From Pelomonas cellulosilytica (GTDB lineage Bacteria; Pseudomonadota; Gammaproteobacteria; Burkholderiales; Burkholderiaceae_C), in contig NZ_JAJTWU010000008.1 in NCBI RefSeq assembly GCF_021353265.1, positions 18,617 through 82,616 of the forward strand: 64,000 nt of DNA, in the 5' to 3' direction. The notes under the pieces were generated by a model. It worked only from the letters and a program-made list of their open reading frames with translations. It had not been told where the DNA came from and did not search any database. This document shows, piece after piece, positions 8,815-15,618 of the stretch; the stretch's first letter is position 1; each line of letters starts with the position of its first letter. The position numbers and the translations under genes were made by a program.

Positions 8815-9324
8815 TCAGGCCAGCCAGGTCCTGCGCATCTGCAGCGGCGTTCTCCAGATGTGCCGCACCTGCAGGCCGATGCCCAGCAGGTAGGTGAGGA
8901 AGACAAAGCCAAAGACCCGTTGCAGGGCAGGGTCGTCCGGGCCAGTGAACAGCGGTGCGCCGACAGGGATGCGTGTGAACGTCTCGTTCAGCGCCGGGAT
9001 CATGTGGAAGAAGAGGGTGGTGGAGTAACCCAGCGTTTCAACGTAGGTGGCCGCGCGGCTGGTGTCGCGGTGGCGGCCGGCCGCCAGGGCGATGCCGAGC
9101 ACGACGAGCGTGATGAGCGCGAGGCTGTGGGCAACGTTGAAGCCGCCGTGCATGAAGATGCCCAGGCTGGTCAGGCAGGCCAGCGCCGTGCAGGCGATGT
9201 AGATCTTGCCGAGCGCGAGGTCGGTACCGATGCGACCAAAGCGCAGCGACATGGCGAAGCCGCTGAGCACGGCGACGAGGGCGATGGCCGTGTGCCCTGT
9301 ACCGAGGGCGGAGAGTCCAAGCAT
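8815..9324 (-). CDS. Small integral membrane protein, unknown function
   Basis: A 169-aa protein with about four hydrophobic segments (TGHTAIALVAVLSGFAM, IYIACTALACLTSLGIFM, LALITLVVLGIALAA, FGFVFLTYLLGIGL). The ATG at 9324 is chosen because AGAAAGG lies upstream; a TTG seven codons earlier is possible but has no clear ribosome site. I do not recognise a named family beyond DUF-type membrane proteins. It is the first gene of a four-gene minus-strand operon (membrane protein, hydrolase, MFS, porin), and the dyad at 9360-9382 lies just upstream. Confidence 0.8.
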   Translation of the reverse strand: MLGLSALGTGHTAIALVAVLSGFAMSLRFGRIGTDLALGKIYIACTALACLTSLGIFMHGGFNVAHSLALITLVVLGIALAAGRHRDTSRAATYVETLGYSTTLFFHMIPALNETFTRIPVGAPLFTGPDDPALQRVFGFVFLTYLLGIGLQVRHIWRTPLQMRRTWLA

Positions 9325-9359
9325 GACAAACAACCTTTCTGGCAATGAGCCCGGGTGGG

Positions 9360-9382
9360 GAGTGCCTAAAGACTAGGCACTC
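9360..9382. promoter_or_regulatory. Perfect 9-bp inverted repeat, probable operator
   Basis: GAGTGCCTA-AAGAC-TAGGCACTC is a perfect 9-bp dyad with a 5-bp spacer, 35 bp upstream of the operon start at 9324. Its length, symmetry and position fit a dimeric repressor or activator operator (TetR, MarR or HxlR type). It lacks a T-tract and is not a terminator of any preceding gene. Confidence 0.6.
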
Positions 9383-9493
9383 GTCCCGCCGCGCGCTCCT
9401 GCCACATGGCAGTGTCTGCATCTCCCATGCGGGGGGTGTCCGCCGCTTGGCCTCGCTTCACAGTCGCCTGACGTTTCACGATGGGAGTGCGCC

Positions 9494-9844
9494 ATGTCTT
9501 GGTCATCAGGGCTGTCACGATTCGTCCACGGCGGTTCGCGGATCGACCAATCACCGTCCGCCGCATGCGCGTTGGCGGATGCGACTGACGTGAAGCGTCT
9601 CGCGAGTACCGCTACGGTGCGCTACGTCTTTGAACTGATCTGGCCGGAGGCCCACATCGACTGTCATGCCGGCGAAGCAAGCTGCCGCGTCGATGTCTGG
9701 CACCGGGGGCTGCTGCACGCCGTTCATGTGCCCTGGGCGCTCGTGGAGGTTGGCGGCGGCGTCCTGCTTGTGCGCGCCGTTTACCGTGCCGGCCTGCCCG
9801 CCGTGTTGCGCTGGGCTGCCACCGGCTTGTCACGATCGCTTTGA
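9494..9844 (+). CDS. Hypothetical protein, doubtful
   Basis: A 116-aa reading frame in the gap between the operon start at 9324 and the broken LysR gene at 9887. It starts with ATG after GGGAGTGCGCC, a possible ribosome site. Residues 40-110 have plausible composition (VRYVFELIWPEAHIDCHAG, then a hydrophobic stretch VPWALVEVGGGVLLVRAVY). I recognise no family. It may be a small real gene or chance coding in GC-rich DNA. Two TTCAC elements (9457 and 9475) lie just upstream, but at 18-bp spacing. Confidence 0.35.
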   Translation: MSWSSGLSRFVHGGSRIDQSPSAACALADATDVKRLASTATVRYVFELIWPEAHIDCHAGEASCRVDVWHRGLLHAVHVPWALVEVGGGVLLVRAVYRAGLPAVLRWAATGLSRSL

Positions 9845-9886
9845 ATACAGCGTTGCGGACTTGCCAGTCCGCTGGAGTGCCTGTCG

Positions 9887-10231
9887 ATGCATTCGATGAA
9901 TCGACCTCGAATTCAAGAACTGACCGCCTTTCTGTCCGCGGTGGAGGCCGAGGGCTTCTCGGCCGCTGCGCGCCGCATGGGTGACTCGCGGTCCGGCGTC
10001 AGCAAGTCCGTGAGTGCGCTGGAGCGACGGCTCGGCGTGCAGCTGCTTCATCGCAGCACGCGTGTGGTCAAGGTGACTGATGCCGGACGGCAGTACTACG
10101 AGAGCATGAAGCCGTTGCCGGATGAACTGGCGCAGGCGGATGGCGAGCTGAAGAGCAGTGCTCAAGAGCTGTCCGGCCGTGTACGGATCGCGGCGGGCGG
10201 TTGCATTTGTTGCCGCTTCGGCTCGAGTTGA
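9887..10231 (+). pseudogene. Truncated LysR regulator (DNA-binding domain only)
   Basis: Residues 4-65 are a normal LysR helix-turn-helix (RIQELTAFLSAVEAEGFSA, then ARRMGDSRSGVSKSVSALERR), followed by the linker LSGRVRIAA. A full gene would go on to about 300 residues. Here the frame is lost: it reads GGCICCRFGSS and stops at 10231. Another frame still reads HLLPLRLELMA, which resembles the next conserved stretch of LysR proteins, so a frameshift is likely. The effector domain is then absent because the next gene, in opposite orientation, ends at 10320. This is probably non-functional, or a DNA-binding-only remnant. Confidence 0.8.
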
Positions 10232-10319
10232 TGGCCAGCGACAAGCGCTCCGGCGGCAGGAGCGCTCATGGCGGCACAAGACAACGAAGCGTCAGGCGAA
10301 GTGGTACTGCGAGATGCCG

Positions 10320-11825
10320 CTACGGGCGGCCCGTACGCTGCAGACCTTCAACGATGAAGGTGGCATGCCGTCGGTGCACCTCCGGCGCATCGTCGCTCTC
10401 GGCCAGCCGCTTTTCAGCATAGAGACGCGTGATGTAGAGCAGGCGGTGCACGCGCAGGTCGTCTGCCGTCTCCAGCACGATGAGAGACTTCGCGCTCAGA
10501 CTCAGCACGCCTTCGATGACGCGTTGCGGGTCAAGGCGCGCGCAGGTAGCGACCGCGACCGCACCGTCGAGGTCAAATGCGCCACGGAACACCGACAGGC
10601 GCTGCAGCACCAGGCGTTCGTTGTCGCTGAGCAGGTCGTAGCTCCAGTCCATCACAGCCTGCAGCGTACGGTGGCGAGTGAGTGCCGTGCGACGGCCGCG
10701 CGTGAGCAGCTCGAAGGCGCTTTCCAGCCGCCGCAGCAGCTCGTGCACACCGAGGCTGTCCACCCGCGCTGCGGCCAGCTCGATGGCCAGCGGAATGCCG
10801 TCCAATCGGTCGCACAGCTGCCGCACGGCCGGTGCCAGCGCTTCGGTCAGGCAGAACGAATCGCAACTGGCCTGTGCGCGTTCCGAAAAGAGCGCGATGG
10901 CAGGGGAGGCGAGCAGGTCTTTCAGATCCAGCCACTCATGGGGTGACGGCAGCGCCAGCGGCGGCAGTTTGAACAGCCATTCGGCTTCAATGTCCAGGGG
11001 CTCGCGGCTGGTGGCCAAGAAATGCAGGCCGGGACAGGTGTGAAGGAGCCGGTGAACCAGCGCCGCGACGGCGTCGATGACGTGCTCGCAGTTGTCGAAG
11101 ATGAGTAGCAACCGCTTGTCGTTCAGCGCGGATTCCAGCGCCGCAGTCGAGCCGTCCGATGGCACGATCAGCTCCAGGGTGTGTCCGAGTTCGGCGGTCA
11201 CCAGCGCCGGGTCTGACAGGTGCGAGAAGTCGACGAGGTGGATGCCTTCGGCAAAGCGGCGGCTTAGCACGTCGGCCACGGCCAACGCGACTGTCGTCTT
11301 GCCCATGCCGCCCGCACCGACGATGGTCACGAGCCGCTCGCGCCCCAGCAACTCGACGAGCTGGTCAATGGCGTGCTGGCGCCCGATGGGGCGGGTGAGG
11401 CGGGGTGGCAGCCGGGGGGCGTCGGACGGTGGAGGGATGTCAGGCGTTTCAGAAGGCCTGGCGGCACGGAAGGGGCGAGCTTCTCCGACAAAGACGTAGC
11501 CGCGGCCTTGCACATTGGCGATGTAGCGGGCGCCGGCCACGCCGTCGCCCAGCGCCCTGCGCAGTGCGGACATGTGCACGCGCAGAGTTGTCTCCTCAAC
11601 TACCGTGTGCGGCCATATGCTGGCGACGAGCTCGTCGCGGCTGAACAGCCGGCCCGGCTGCTCGAGCAGGACGGACAGCAGATGCACGGCCCGGCTGCCT
11701 AGGCGCAGCGGCCCGTGGCAGTCGCTGACGACATGTTGGACCGGGTCGTAGCGGAAGGGGCCGAAGGCGACAGCCGCCGGCCCGGTGTCCGGTTCTGCCT
11801 CCTTCACGCTCCCCACGTCGAACAT
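10320..11825 (-). CDS. Winged-helix/STAND ATPase regulator, C-terminally truncated
   Basis: A 501-aa protein; start ATG at 11825 is preceded by AAAGGGTG. Residues 20-113 are an OmpR/CadC-type winged helix (AFGPFRYDP, then LRLGSRAVHLLSVLLEQPGR, LRVHMSALRRALGDGV, NVQGRGYVFVG). A linker leads to a P-loop ATPase with Walker A GAGGMGKT (170-177) and Walker B LLLIFDNCEHV. The ATPase region includes the conserved DGIPLAIELAAARVDSLG. The two complete paralogues in this window run on for about 440 more residues; this one stops at about the start of that domain (EGLQRTGRP). The missing C-terminus and the broken LysR gene facing it suggest a deletion at 10231-10320. It may be inactive or constitutive. 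Confidence 0.85.
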   Translation of the reverse strand: MFDVGSVKEAEPDTGPAAVAFGPFRYDPVQHVVSDCHGPLRLGSRAVHLLSVLLEQPGRLFSRDELVASIWPHTVVEETTLRVHMSALRRALGDGVAGARYIANVQGRGYVFVGEARPFRAARPSETPDIPPPSDAPRLPPRLTRPIGRQHAIDQLVELLGRERLVTIVGAGGMGKTTVALAVADVLSRRFAEGIHLVDFSHLSDPALVTAELGHTLELIVPSDGSTAALESALNDKRLLLIFDNCEHVIDAVAALVHRLLHTCPGLHFLATSREPLDIEAEWLFKLPPLALPSPHEWLDLKDLLASPAIALFSERAQASCDSFCLTEALAPAVRQLCDRLDGIPLAIELAAARVDSLGVHELLRRLESAFELLTRGRRTALTRHRTLQAVMDWSYDLLSDNERLVLQRLSVFRGAFDLDGAVAVATCARLDPQRVIEGVLSLSAKSLIVLETADDLRVHRLLYITRLYAEKRLAESDDAPEVHRRHATFIVEGLQRTGRP

Positions 11826-11892
11826 GCGACACACCCTTTTCGCGGCGGCATTGCGCGTCCAGGAATCATCGTTGGCGCAGGGCACCTCAGGC

Positions 11893-11907
11893 GTGAATCG
11901 ATGTGAA
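11893..11907 (-). promoter_or_regulatory. TTCAC direct repeat upstream of the truncated STAND regulator
   Basis: On the minus strand this reads TTCAC-ATCGA-TTCAC followed by GCC, 68 bp upstream of the start at 11825. The 10-bp period is what OmpR-type winged helices bind. The same element in the same orientation recurs upstream of 12610, 12819, 18585 and 25106. Confidence 0.5.
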
Positions 11908-11920
11908 AGTTGGCGAAGAC

Positions 11921-12610
11921 TCAGGCGAGCGCATGCGCCGATGCCTGTAGGTGGCGCCCGGCATGGCCTCCTCGCCGCCGTACGAGCCGGTCGCTGGCCA
12001 GGCTGGCAGCCACTGGGTCTAGTAGGCCCCGGCGTTTGGCGATGTCGGCGGCGGCGGTGCGGGTCTGGGCGCCGAGCTTGTCCAGTAACGCTTTGACGTG
12101 CGTCTTCACGGTCCCGCAGCCGATGTTGAGCTCCGCAGCGATGGCCTTGTTGCACAACCCGGTGGCCATCAGGCGCAGCACGTCGCCTTCGCGCGGTGTG
12201 GGAAGGTCCTGCGACAAGGTGTCCGCCAGGCGCTGCACGACGCTGCCCTGCAGGTAGCGCTGGCCGCGGGCCAGCATCATGACGGCGTCTACCAGTTGCT
12301 CCGGCAGGCAGTCGTGAGTGAGGTAGCCCTTCACGCCATGCTGCAGCGCGCCGCGGATGCTCAGCTCACCGTCGAGGTGCGACAACACCAGCACAGCGGG
12401 CGTTGCTGTGCGCTGCAGCACGGCTGTGATGCCAAAAGGCAGGTCGGTGATGAGCACCTGAGGCGGCGACAAGTCGGGGAATGAGGGCTCGTCCGGACCT
12501 CGCTCGTCCACCTGAAAGCGGCTGTCCGCGCTCAAGGTGGCCAGGATGCCGCGGTGGACGAGCGGTTCGGGGTGGGTGACCCGCACATGTATCGCGGTGG
12601 GTATCAGCAT
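11921..12610 (-). CDS. LuxR/NarL-type response-regulator-like transcription factor
   Basis: A 229-aa protein. The C-terminal LuxR helix-turn-helix is clear at about residues 138-195 (LPTPREGDVLRLMATGLCNK, then IGCGTVKTHVKALLDKLGA). The N-terminal 120 residues have a receiver-like layout with a possible phospho-acceptor Asp in VLITDLPFG. The acidic pair normally near residue 10 is absent (VRVTHPEPLVHRG), so phosphorylation may not be the switch. No sensor kinase is adjacent. It starts 208 bp from the divergent SDR operon, and a TTCAC direct repeat lies 66 bp upstream. Confidence 0.85.
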   Translation of the reverse strand: MLIPTAIHVRVTHPEPLVHRGILATLSADSRFQVDERGPDEPSFPDLSPPQVLITDLPFGITAVLQRTATPAVLVLSHLDGELSIRGALQHGVKGYLTHDCLPEQLVDAVMMLARGQRYLQGSVVQRLADTLSQDLPTPREGDVLRLMATGLCNKAIAAELNIGCGTVKTHVKALLDKLGAQTRTAAADIAKRRGLLDPVAASLASDRLVRRRGGHAGRHLQASAHALA

Positions 12611-12675
12611 GGTTCTCTCCTGATCGGGGCTCGGCCCGGCATCGCCATGGTCAGCAAGAGGGCGCGCCGAGGCCA

Positions 12676-12690
12676 GTGAAGTGGCGTGAA
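12676..12690 (-). promoter_or_regulatory. TTCAC direct repeat upstream of the LuxR-type gene
   Basis: On the minus strand this is TTCAC-GCCAC-TTCAC (10-bp period), 66 bp upstream of the LuxR-type start at 12610. It matches the candidate operator upstream of the STAND-regulator genes. Its downstream flank is TGG rather than GCG/GCC. Confidence 0.45.
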
Positions 12691-12751
12691 GTCTTGCGAG
12701 CGCGACGCTTCACACCCGCGTTCACAGATCGCTCACGAGGAATCGCGCCGA

Positions 12752-12767
12752 TTCACTCGCACTTCAC
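12752..12767 (+). promoter_or_regulatory. TTCAC direct repeat upstream of the SDR operon
   Basis: TTCAC-TCGCAC-TTCAC followed by GCG, with an 11-bp period, lies 52 bp before the SDR start at 12819. Two more TTCAC copies (12709 and 12721, 12-bp period) lie further upstream, making the 208-bp divergent region unusually rich in the motif. Confidence 0.5.
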
Positions 12768-12818
12768 GCGGCGATCGACCAACCTTCAGGCCATCGAACA
12801 CGGACCCTGGAGTTCCGA

Positions 12819-13586
12819 ATGAGCCAACGTCTCAAGGGCAAGGTGGCCCTCATCACCGGCGCCAGTTCCGGTATAGGCCACGCCAGCGCACTGCTGTTCG
12901 CGGCTGAAGGCGCCAAGGTCGTTCTGGGCGCGCGGCGCTCTGCCGAGCTGAAGGACCTCGCCTGCGAGATTGACGCCCGCGGCGGTTCGGCGCTTTCGCT
13001 GGCCGGCGACGTGCGAGAGGAGGGTTATGCACAGGCGCTGGTGGCGCTTGCCGTGCAGCGCTACGGCCGCCTGGATGTGGCCTTCAACAACGCAGGCACG
13101 CTCGGTGAGCAGGGCCCGTCCACGGCGGTTTCGGCGCTGGGCTTCGTGGATGCGCTGGCCGTCAACCTCACCGGCGCCTTCCTTGGCGCCAAGCACCAGA
13201 TCGCGCAGATGCTCAAGAACGGTGGCGGCTCGGTGATCTTCACGTCCACGTTCGTCGGCTACAGCGCGGCCTTCCCTGGCGTGGCGGCCTATGCCGCCAG
13301 CAAGTCCGGGCTCATCGGTTTGACCCAGGTGCTGGCCGCCGAGTTCGGTCCGCAAGGCGTGCGCGTTAACGCGCTGCTGCCGGGTGCGGTCGATACCGAC
13401 ATGTACCGCGACATGAACGACACGCCCGAGTCGCAGGCCTTCCTCAAGCAGCTCCATGCACTGAAGCGCGTGGCCGCACCGGAGGAACTGGCCCGCTCGG
13501 CGCTCTACCTTGCGTCGGACGACGCGTCCTTTGTGACCGGCACCGCGTCGCTCGTCGACGGCGGCATGTCGATCACGCGCACCTAA
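12819..13586 (+). CDS. Short-chain dehydrogenase/reductase (SDR)
   Basis: A 255-aa classical SDR: cofactor motif TGASSGIG (residues 13-20), NNAG at about 90, catalytic Ser in FTSTFVGYS, YAASKSG (YxxxK), and the C-terminal GTASLVDGGMSITRT. It is the first of a three-gene plus-strand operon (SDR, Asp-nucleophile hydrolase, flavodoxin-like protein). Combined with the hydrolase it mirrors the SDR/hydrolase content around 1-5.7 kb. The substrate is unknown; a role in detoxifying reactive carbonyl or epoxide compounds is an inference from its neighbours. Confidence 0.93.
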   Translation: MSQRLKGKVALITGASSGIGHASALLFAAEGAKVVLGARRSAELKDLACEIDARGGSALSLAGDVREEGYAQALVALAVQRYGRLDVAFNNAGTLGEQGPSTAVSALGFVDALAVNLTGAFLGAKHQIAQMLKNGGGSVIFTSTFVGYSAAFPGVAAYAASKSGLIGLTQVLAAEFGPQGVRVNALLPGAVDTDMYRDMNDTPESQAFLKQLHALKRVAAPEELARSALYLASDDASFVTGTASLVDGGMSITRT

Positions 13587-13621
13587 TTCCCAACCGCAGT
13601 ACCACTCACAGGAGAGTTTCC

Positions 13622-14551
13622 ATGTCGATCTTCATCCGCCAACTGCTCGGCACCGCGCTGCTGGCCGCCGTGGCGATCAGCGCCGCGCCGCACGCCGTGG
13701 CGCAGCCCAAGCCCTATCCGGCCACGTTCAAGCAGCAGGACATCGCCACCAATGGCACCACGCTGCATGTGCGCGTCGGCGGCAGCGGCCCGGCCGTCGT
13801 GCTGCTGCACGGTTTCGGCGACACCGGTGACATGTGGGCGCCGCTGGCCGTCGAGCTGGCCAGGAACCACCGCGTCGTCGTGCCGGACCTGCGCGGCATC
13901 GGCTTGTCGGCCAAGCCCGAGGACGGCTACGAGAAGATGAACCAGGCCAGGGACATCCGTGGGGTACTGGACACGCTGGGTATCGACCAGGCCGACGTCG
14001 TGGGCCACGACATCGGCGTGATGGTGGCCTACGCCTACGCCGCGAGCTTCCCCACGAAGACGACGAAACTGGTTGTGATGGACGCGCCGCCCCCCGGCAT
14101 CCCGCCGTGGGATGAGGTGGTCCGCAACCCCAAGCTGTGGCACTTCGACTTCTACGGCAAGGACGTGTTTCGCCTGTTGGCCGGGCGCGAACGCATCTTC
14201 CTGGACCGCTTCTACAACGACTTCGGCGGCCAGCCCGAGAAGATCGACGAGGGCACGCGCAACCACTACGCCCGGCTGTACGCCCGGCCAGGCGCGATGA
14301 AAGGTGCGCTGTCGCAATTCCAGGCCTTCCGGCAGGACGCGAAGGACAACCTGGAATCGATGAAGACCAAACTCACCATGCCCGTGCTGGCCATCGGTGG
14401 CGAAAAGTCGTTCGGCCCCCTGGAGGCCGTAGCCATGCGTAACGCGGCTACCAACGTAACCGAGTTGGTCATCCCCCGTGCCGGCCACTGGCTGATGGAG
14501 GAGGAGCCCGCGGCCACCGTGCAGGGCATCAAGGACTTTCTGGCCAAGTAG
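13622..14551 (+). CDS. Exported alpha/beta hydrolase, Asp-nucleophile (epoxide hydrolase-like)
   Basis: A 309-aa paralogue of the 4698-5675 hydrolase. It has a signal peptide (TALLAAVAISAAPHAVA), the oxyanion motif HGFGDTGDMW (63-72), DLRGIGLSAKP, a nucleophile elbow GHDIGVMVAYAYA with Asp130, and a catalytic His in RAGHWLMEEEP. The start is preceded by AGGAGAG. It sits 35 bp after the SDR and 43 bp before the flavodoxin-like gene, in one operon. Substrate unknown; the HDIG elbow indicates an epoxide- or halide-type ester intermediate rather than a serine esterase. Confidence 0.92.
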   Translation: MSIFIRQLLGTALLAAVAISAAPHAVAQPKPYPATFKQQDIATNGTTLHVRVGGSGPAVVLLHGFGDTGDMWAPLAVELARNHRVVVPDLRGIGLSAKPEDGYEKMNQARDIRGVLDTLGIDQADVVGHDIGVMVAYAYAASFPTKTTKLVVMDAPPPGIPPWDEVVRNPKLWHFDFYGKDVFRLLAGRERIFLDRFYNDFGGQPEKIDEGTRNHYARLYARPGAMKGALSQFQAFRQDAKDNLESMKTKLTMPVLAIGGEKSFGPLEAVAMRNAATNVTELVIPRAGHWLMEEEPAATVQGIKDFLAK

Positions 14552-14594
14552 GCCATCGGCGCTTCATTCCCATCCCTATTCAGGAGAGTGCTTC

Positions 14595-15200
14595 ATGAGC
14601 CATGACTTCCCCATCCGCCTCGCCGTCGTCTACCACAGCGGTTACGGGCATACCGCCCGGCAGGCACAGGCCGTCGCCCGCGGCGCCGACGCCGCCGGCA
14701 ACGTCGAGGTGACGCTGGTGCCGGTGGACGAGGTCGATCAGCACTGGGACCTGCTGGCCCAGGCCGATGCCATCGTCTTCGGTGCGCCGACCTACATGGG
14801 TAGCGCGTCCGCCCAGTTCAAGGTGTTCATGGACGCAACCTCGCGCACCGTGTTCGCCAAGGGCGGCCTGTGGCACGACAAGGTCGCGGCCGGTTTTACC
14901 AACTCCGCCGCGCGCTCCGGCGACAAGCTGCACACGCTGCAGCAACTCGCCGTTTTCGCGGCCCAGCATGGCATGCACTGGGTCAATCTCGGTCTGCCCC
15001 CGGGTCATAACAATTCCAAATCAACCGAGGACATGGTCAACCGCCACGGCTTCTTCCTGGGGGCTGCGGCGCAGTCCAACGCCGACGAGGGCCCCGACGT
15101 GGCCCCACCGCCAGCCGACTTGCTGACTGCGGAGCACCTCGGCCGGCGCGTCGCCATGGTGGCGCGCCAGCTCGTGGCCGGCCGCGCCGCCGTGTCTTGA
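14595..15200 (+). CDS. Flavodoxin-like NAD(P)H-dependent oxidoreductase (WrbA-like)
   Basis: A 201-aa flavodoxin-fold protein. FMN-binding motifs are the phosphate loop YHSGYGHTARQAQ (residues 13-25), the isoalloxazine loop GAPTYMGSASAQFK (about 64-77), and NSAARSGDK. This fits the NADPH-dependent FMN reductase / quinone reductase group. Such enzymes reduce quinones by two electrons. It is the third gene of the SDR operon, preceded by CAGGAGAG. Directly downstream is a decayed DoxX-like gene, a frequent neighbour of such redox genes. Confidence 0.9.
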   Translation: MSHDFPIRLAVVYHSGYGHTARQAQAVARGADAAGNVEVTLVPVDEVDQHWDLLAQADAIVFGAPTYMGSASAQFKVFMDATSRTVFAKGGLWHDKVAAGFTNSAARSGDKLHTLQQLAVFAAQHGMHWVNLGLPPGHNNSKSTEDMVNRHGFFLGAAAQSNADEGPDVAPPPADLLTAEHLGRRVAMVARQLVAGRAAVS

Positions 15201-15216
15201 GTGCCGCTTGGGCATC

Positions 15217-15455
15217 GTGCTGGATGGGCGGCGGCTGGCCTTGCTGGGCCTGCTGCTGCCCTATTTCATCAGCGGCGTGCTGAAGGCTCTGGACTTCGCC
15301 GGCCCCAGATCTAGGTGGCCGGGTTGCTCGGTGGCACCGCCGTCCTGCGTGTGACGGCGGCGGTCATCGCGCTGCAGCTTGGCGGCAGCGCCCTGCTGCT
15401 GCGCGCCGGGCGATGGACGTGGCGCGTTGGCTGCCTGCGGCCGAGGCGGCGCTGA
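15217..15455 (+). pseudogene. DoxX-family membrane protein remnant
   Basis: One frame reads LLPYFISGVLKALDFAG, the hallmark start of DoxX-family membrane proteins. After a frameshift at about 15308, another frame reads VAGLLGGTAVL, then VIALQLGGSALLLRAGRWTW, the family's second half. A further frame loss and a stop at 15453-15455 end it. A complete gene would be about 120-150 residues with four membrane segments; here the frame is broken at least once and the end is lost. It follows the flavodoxin-like gene by 16 bp, so it was probably the last gene of the operon. The remaining bases to 15618 hold nothing I recognise. Confidence 0.7.
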
Positions 15456-15618
15456 TCGCCATGGCTGCGCTCGCACCGTCGCGGCAGCTGCCGGATGAGG
15501 CATCGCACGGTCGCCATGAGGGGTATCGACCCCTCGTCTCCAAGCTCGTGCCAGTTATATTTCCGCGGGTTCCCGAGGTGCCCATACCTCTCAAAACAGC
15601 CCCGCAAAAGCACGCACG

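Noticed and set aside
9457..9479. Two TTCAC elements upstream of the small frame at 9494
   Set aside because: Their 18-bp spacing does not match the candidate operator and the downstream gene is doubtful.
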